Shown piece by piece: positions 61,433-64,000 of a stretch of DNA of 64,000 nt. Under the pieces are notes generated by a model. That model was not told the DNA's origin. It did not search any database and saw only the letters and a program-made list of their open reading frames with translations. The stretch covers positions 558,001-622,000 of the forward strand of contig NZ_CP141050.1 of NCBI RefSeq assembly GCF_034627025.1. The letters run 5' to 3'. Source of the stretch: Microvirga lotononidis (GTDB lineage: Bacteria > Pseudomonadota > Alphaproteobacteria > Rhizobiales > Beijerinckiaceae). The translations under genes were made by a program, and so were the position numbers. How positions within the stretch are numbered: the stretch's first letter is position 1; every line of letters starts with the position of its first letter.

Positions 61433-62617
61433 ATGCGACCTTTGAATGCCGTGTGTGCCTACGTCCTGTTCACGTTCCTATCATTCACCTTGGTGGGAAT
61501 CGGGATCGTGCTGCCGGCGTGGGTCGCCTTCGAGGCGGGTGGCTCACCACTGGTCGGGTGGGTTCTTCTGGCCTCGAGCCTGTCCGGCGTGGTGCTGGCA
61601 CCGCTTGCAGGCCACCTTACCGATCGCGGCAACCGGAACCGGCTGGCGATGGTTGGACAGGCCCTCCGGTCGCTGGGCATGGCCGTCACCGCCGCCGCGG
61701 CGGTTCTGCCGGAAATCCCAGCGGCGGTTGCGCTGGTGGCAGCGGCGGTCATGGGGTCGTTCGGATTCGCCGTCCTGTCGGGATCGTTGAGCGGCATCCT
61801 TCAGGATCTCATCCCCGCAGAGCGTCGGACCAGCTTCGTGCTCCGGCTATCCGTTGCCCGACAGGTCGGGATTGCCCTCGGAACAGGAATCGCGGGGCTT
61901 GCCATTCACCAGATCGGGGCCAGCGCCACCGCCATCAGCTTCGCAGTCATCGGCAGTGCTTGCATCCCGCTGCTGCGGTACGTGCCGGCAACGACCATTG
62001 CCCCTGGGACGTCCGCGCAGCAGGGCCTGGTGGCGGCCAACCTCAAGGCATTCCGGTATCTGGCAGAGTACCCTCAGTGCATGATCGCTGCGATCACCGT
62101 GGGCATGGCGTACGCGGTTGTGCAGGTCACCAACCTGCTGCTGCCTGGTTTCGTGGCCGACAGCCTCCATGGCGGCAGCGCACTGTTCGGAACGCTGGAG
62201 ATGACGGCGGCTATTGCCGGTGCGGTGTCGGTGATGGTGGCTTCGACCGAACGGATCGCCCGGTTGCTCCAGGAGCGTACCCTGGCGGTGCTGGCCGCAG
62301 CCGGGCTCGCCTTGGTTGCCTTCTCCTTCGCGACGGCAGACTGGGGGGCCACCATTGTCTATGCCCTGGCCGGCATCTTGTGGAGCCTCGCGCGAGCGCT
62401 GGCCAATGCCTACCTGCTTCTAGTGGTAGACAATGCAATGATGGGTCGGGTCCAGGCGTTCACGACCCTCATCACGAGTGCCTGTGGCGGACTGATCTTT
62501 CTTCTACCGACCCTCATTCCTGCGGCCACAGAGGCTGGCCTCTATCTCGGGTGCGGTATCGCGATCATAGCCTGTGCAAGTAGCCTAAGGATTTGGAACT
62601 CAAGGCATTCTCGCTGA
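61433..62617 (+). CDS. MFS transporter
   Basis: 394 aa from the ATG at 61433 (TAGGAGACTGT upstream). Twelve hydrophobic segments; first helix CAYVLFTFLSFTLVGIGIVL, motif-A-like loop GHLTDRGNRNRLAM, then LRLSVARQVGIALGTGIAG. Resembles EntS/macrolide-type exporters of the MFS. Substrate unknown. The N-terminal extension to 61232 is rejected. Confidence 0.8.
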   Translation: MRPLNAVCAYVLFTFLSFTLVGIGIVLPAWVAFEAGGSPLVGWVLLASSLSGVVLAPLAGHLTDRGNRNRLAMVGQALRSLGMAVTAAAAVLPEIPAAVALVAAAVMGSFGFAVLSGSLSGILQDLIPAERRTSFVLRLSVARQVGIALGTGIAGLAIHQIGASATAISFAVIGSACIPLLRYVPATTIAPGTSAQQGLVAANLKAFRYLAEYPQCMIAAITVGMAYAVVQVTNLLLPGFVADSLHGGSALFGTLEMTAAIAGAVSVMVASTERIARLLQERTLAVLAAAGLALVAFSFATADWGATIVYALAGILWSLARALANAYLLLVVDNAMMGRVQAFTTLITSACGGLIFLLPTLIPAATEAGLYLGCGIAIIACASSLRIWNSRHSR

Positions 62618-62716
62618 ACGGCCGCAGGACCAGCCCTTTCGGCTGGACGTCCAGATCAAATTTATCTGATGACGGTAGTATAAGCTCGGACCATTCCTGT
62701 GTGCCCAACAAGGGCG

Positions 62717-63192
62717 TCAAAGCTCGCGAGCCGTCGAAAAGCGCCGCAGCTCGGGATTTGCGAGCGCGATTGATGTGATAGCCAGAACGCAGGACGCCCC
62801 CCGATGACCAGCACAGCGGCCGGAGGCAGATACGTCGCCATAAAGCCTGCCCGAAAGTTTCCAATTTCGGGGCCGGCAAGTCCTGCAACATGCTCAACAG
62901 AGCTTAGACGCCCCCGGTACTCATCGGGTGTGGCTATTTGAATGAGCGCGCTTCTGGCTATGACCGCAATCGTATCCGCGGCACCTGCGATCGCCAGGAC
63001 GGCGAGGATGCTCCACAACTCCCCTGTAAGCCCGGCTCCGAGCAAGGCAGCCCTCCAACAGAAAGCTGCGGCGAGTTGAACCTTACCGAGATCCGGCCGG
63101 CGTGTGAGCCAGCCGGAAGAGACAGAAGTGGCCACGCCGCCAAGCGCCACTGCGGAAAGAAACAGCCCGAGTTCGAAGAGTTTAATCGACAA
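62717..63192 (-). pseudogene. MFS transporter (EntS-like), C-terminal fragment with frameshift
   Basis: The minus strand reads ELWSILAVLAIAGAADTIAV, RSALIQIATPDEYRGRLSSV and AGPEIGNFRAGFMATYLPPA, the second half of an EntS-like MFS protein. At a run of six C (62797-62802 on the plus strand) the frame slips; in the next frame the expected end appears (VLAITSIALANPELRRFS, stop at 62717). The N-terminal half is absent, so the gene is dead. Confidence 0.75.
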
Positions 63193-63383
63193 AACTCAAA
63201 GTAAGTGATTTCACTGAGGAAGGTAGGAGAGGGCGCTACGGCCTTCGGCCTATCTGGCTCTACTCGCTTCGCTCACCGAGCCGCCTACGACGTCTCGGCC
63301 ATCCGGTAATGATCCAGGCGCGGACCTGAGCCACATCGAGGGAAGGGGTGGGTGATCCTCCCCGCATCTTTGGAGGCAGCAGC

Positions 63384-63689
63384 GTGTTCACGTTCCTAGC
63401 TCAGTTCTTCCTCGGAGAGCCGCCATCGCCGCAGCAGACCTATGGTCTCGGGCCGGTCTATCACTCGCCAAACCTCCATGCGTTCTTCATGTTCGGGTTC
63501 ATCCTGTTCTGCATGTGCATGGTCCCGGTTGTCCTTAGCCTCTGGAACCATCGGAGGCAGGGATGGGCGGTTGCCCTCGGTCTGCTCCTTGTTGTCGGAG
63601 CGGCCCTCGCATCAGGCGGCATGTATGCTAGTGGGTACTCGGAAGCGAAGTACCCGCACCTTCAAAGGGTCGCGGCTAAGGGCTTTTAA
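63384..63689 (+). CDS. small membrane protein (101 aa)
   Basis: GTG at 63384 with TTTGGAGGC 8 bases upstream is preferred over the GTG at 63348. Two membrane helices, about 32-52 and 60-80 (AFFMFGFILFCMCMVPVVLS and WAVALGLLLVVGAALASGG). Not recognised. Small C-terminal tail with YSEAKYPHLQRV. Confidence 0.5.
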   Translation: MFTFLAQFFLGEPPSPQQTYGLGPVYHSPNLHAFFMFGFILFCMCMVPVVLSLWNHRRQGWAVALGLLLVVGAALASGGMYASGYSEAKYPHLQRVAAKGF

Positions 63690-63784
63690 GCCGCCTTCGG
63701 CGTCACGAAAGACGATCTAGGCGCGGACCAGGGCTACAACAAGAAACGGGGGCACTCCCCTCCATCTGGGGCTGTGATGAGTTT

Positions 63785-63973
63785 TTGGAAAGGTTGCATG
63801 GGTTGGGGACATTGGGCTTTTGTTGGCGGCTCCTGTTGCAGGAGGACTGCTGGAAAGCAGTTCGCAATCTCGAAGAGCAAAGAAAGCCTCTTGAGGAAAA
63901 TCATTCAGCAGAGTGCAAAGCGGTTCCAGCTCTCAGAGAGTATCTCGCCGCCCTGAAACGTCCGAAGTCGTAA
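63785..63973 (+). CDS. possible small protein (62 aa)
   Basis: TTG-started frame with a charged, helical composition (WKAVRNLEEQRKPLEENHSA then VPALREYLAALKRPKS). The frame is open upstream to about 63721, so the start is uncertain. No motif recognised; it could be a remnant. Confidence 0.25.
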   Translation: MERLHGLGTLGFCWRLLLQEDCWKAVRNLEEQRKPLEENHSAECKAVPALREYLAALKRPKS

Positions 63974-64000
63974 ACTGTTAATTCACCATTAGCCGGACCA

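Noticed and set aside
61378..62583. 401-residue frame within the MFS gene
   Set aside because: Composition is shadow-like (Arg/Gly/His-rich), while the overlapping frame has twelve hydrophobic segments and a ribosome site.

Overview
The window looks like accessory DNA of a Hyphomicrobiales (Rhizobiales) alphaproteobacterium, probably a Methylobacteriaceae/Microvirga-like strain, and quite possibly a plasmid or second replicon. Support: a RepC initiator of the repABC type with an antisense-RNA signature ahead of it (51.0-52.3 kb), an FtcR-type flagellar regulator, PAAT and TRAP uptake operons with IclR regulators, GC-rich codon use, and hairpin repeats of a kind familiar from rhizobial genomes. 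No rRNA, tRNA or CRISPR array was seen.

Layout. 0-1.8 kb: two small unknown genes and an IS6-family element. 1.9-9.7 kb: a catabolic island with an IclR regulator and DapA-family lyase on the minus strand, divergent from a PfkB kinase, a class I LacD/YihT-like aldolase, an SDR and a complete polar-amino-acid-type ABC importer. 10.2-20.6 kb: a second island with IclR divergent from a TRAP transporter (DctP, fused DctQM), thiolase, acyl-CoA ligase, two SDRs, an alpha/beta hydrolase and a tandem PCC/DUF296 protein, which reads as uptake, CoA activation and chain shortening of an organic acid. 20.6-27.2 kb: repeats, a toxin-less ParD antitoxin, an IS remnant, then an orphan FtcR-CheA-CheW cluster ended by a terminator and an intact IS6 element. 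27.2-30.5 kb: small genes and a GntR regulator remnant next to an IS6 end fragment. 30.7-36.3 kb: a very large RTX repeat protein gene split by one in-frame stop, then an IS6-type element with a damaged catalytic triad.

36.5-46.5 kb: ihfA, an AztD-like periplasmic metallochaperone, a cobalamin riboswitch leading a BtuFCD/FepBDC-type importer, a single-domain response regulator, a second RTX protein coupled to a small lipoprotein, and an RpoA-CTD-like protein. 47-49.7 kb: a DHA2-type MFS exporter cut in its first membrane helix by an IS630 element with a readable TA duplication. 49.7-54 kb: a hairpin repeat, an aldehyde dehydrogenase ruin, the RepC replication unit and two GNAT acetyltransferases. 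54-64 kb: a double-winged-helix protein, a 1485-residue autotransporter, a beta-helix acyltransferase-like protein, a tautomerase, one intact and one decayed MFS gene, and small membrane proteins.

Two intact catabolic islands, a riboswitch-controlled importer and several surface or secreted repeat proteins sit among at least six IS copies or fragments and about ten broken genes, so this is an actively rearranged accessory region. All calls rest on reading the sequence and remembered family motifs; no database search was run.
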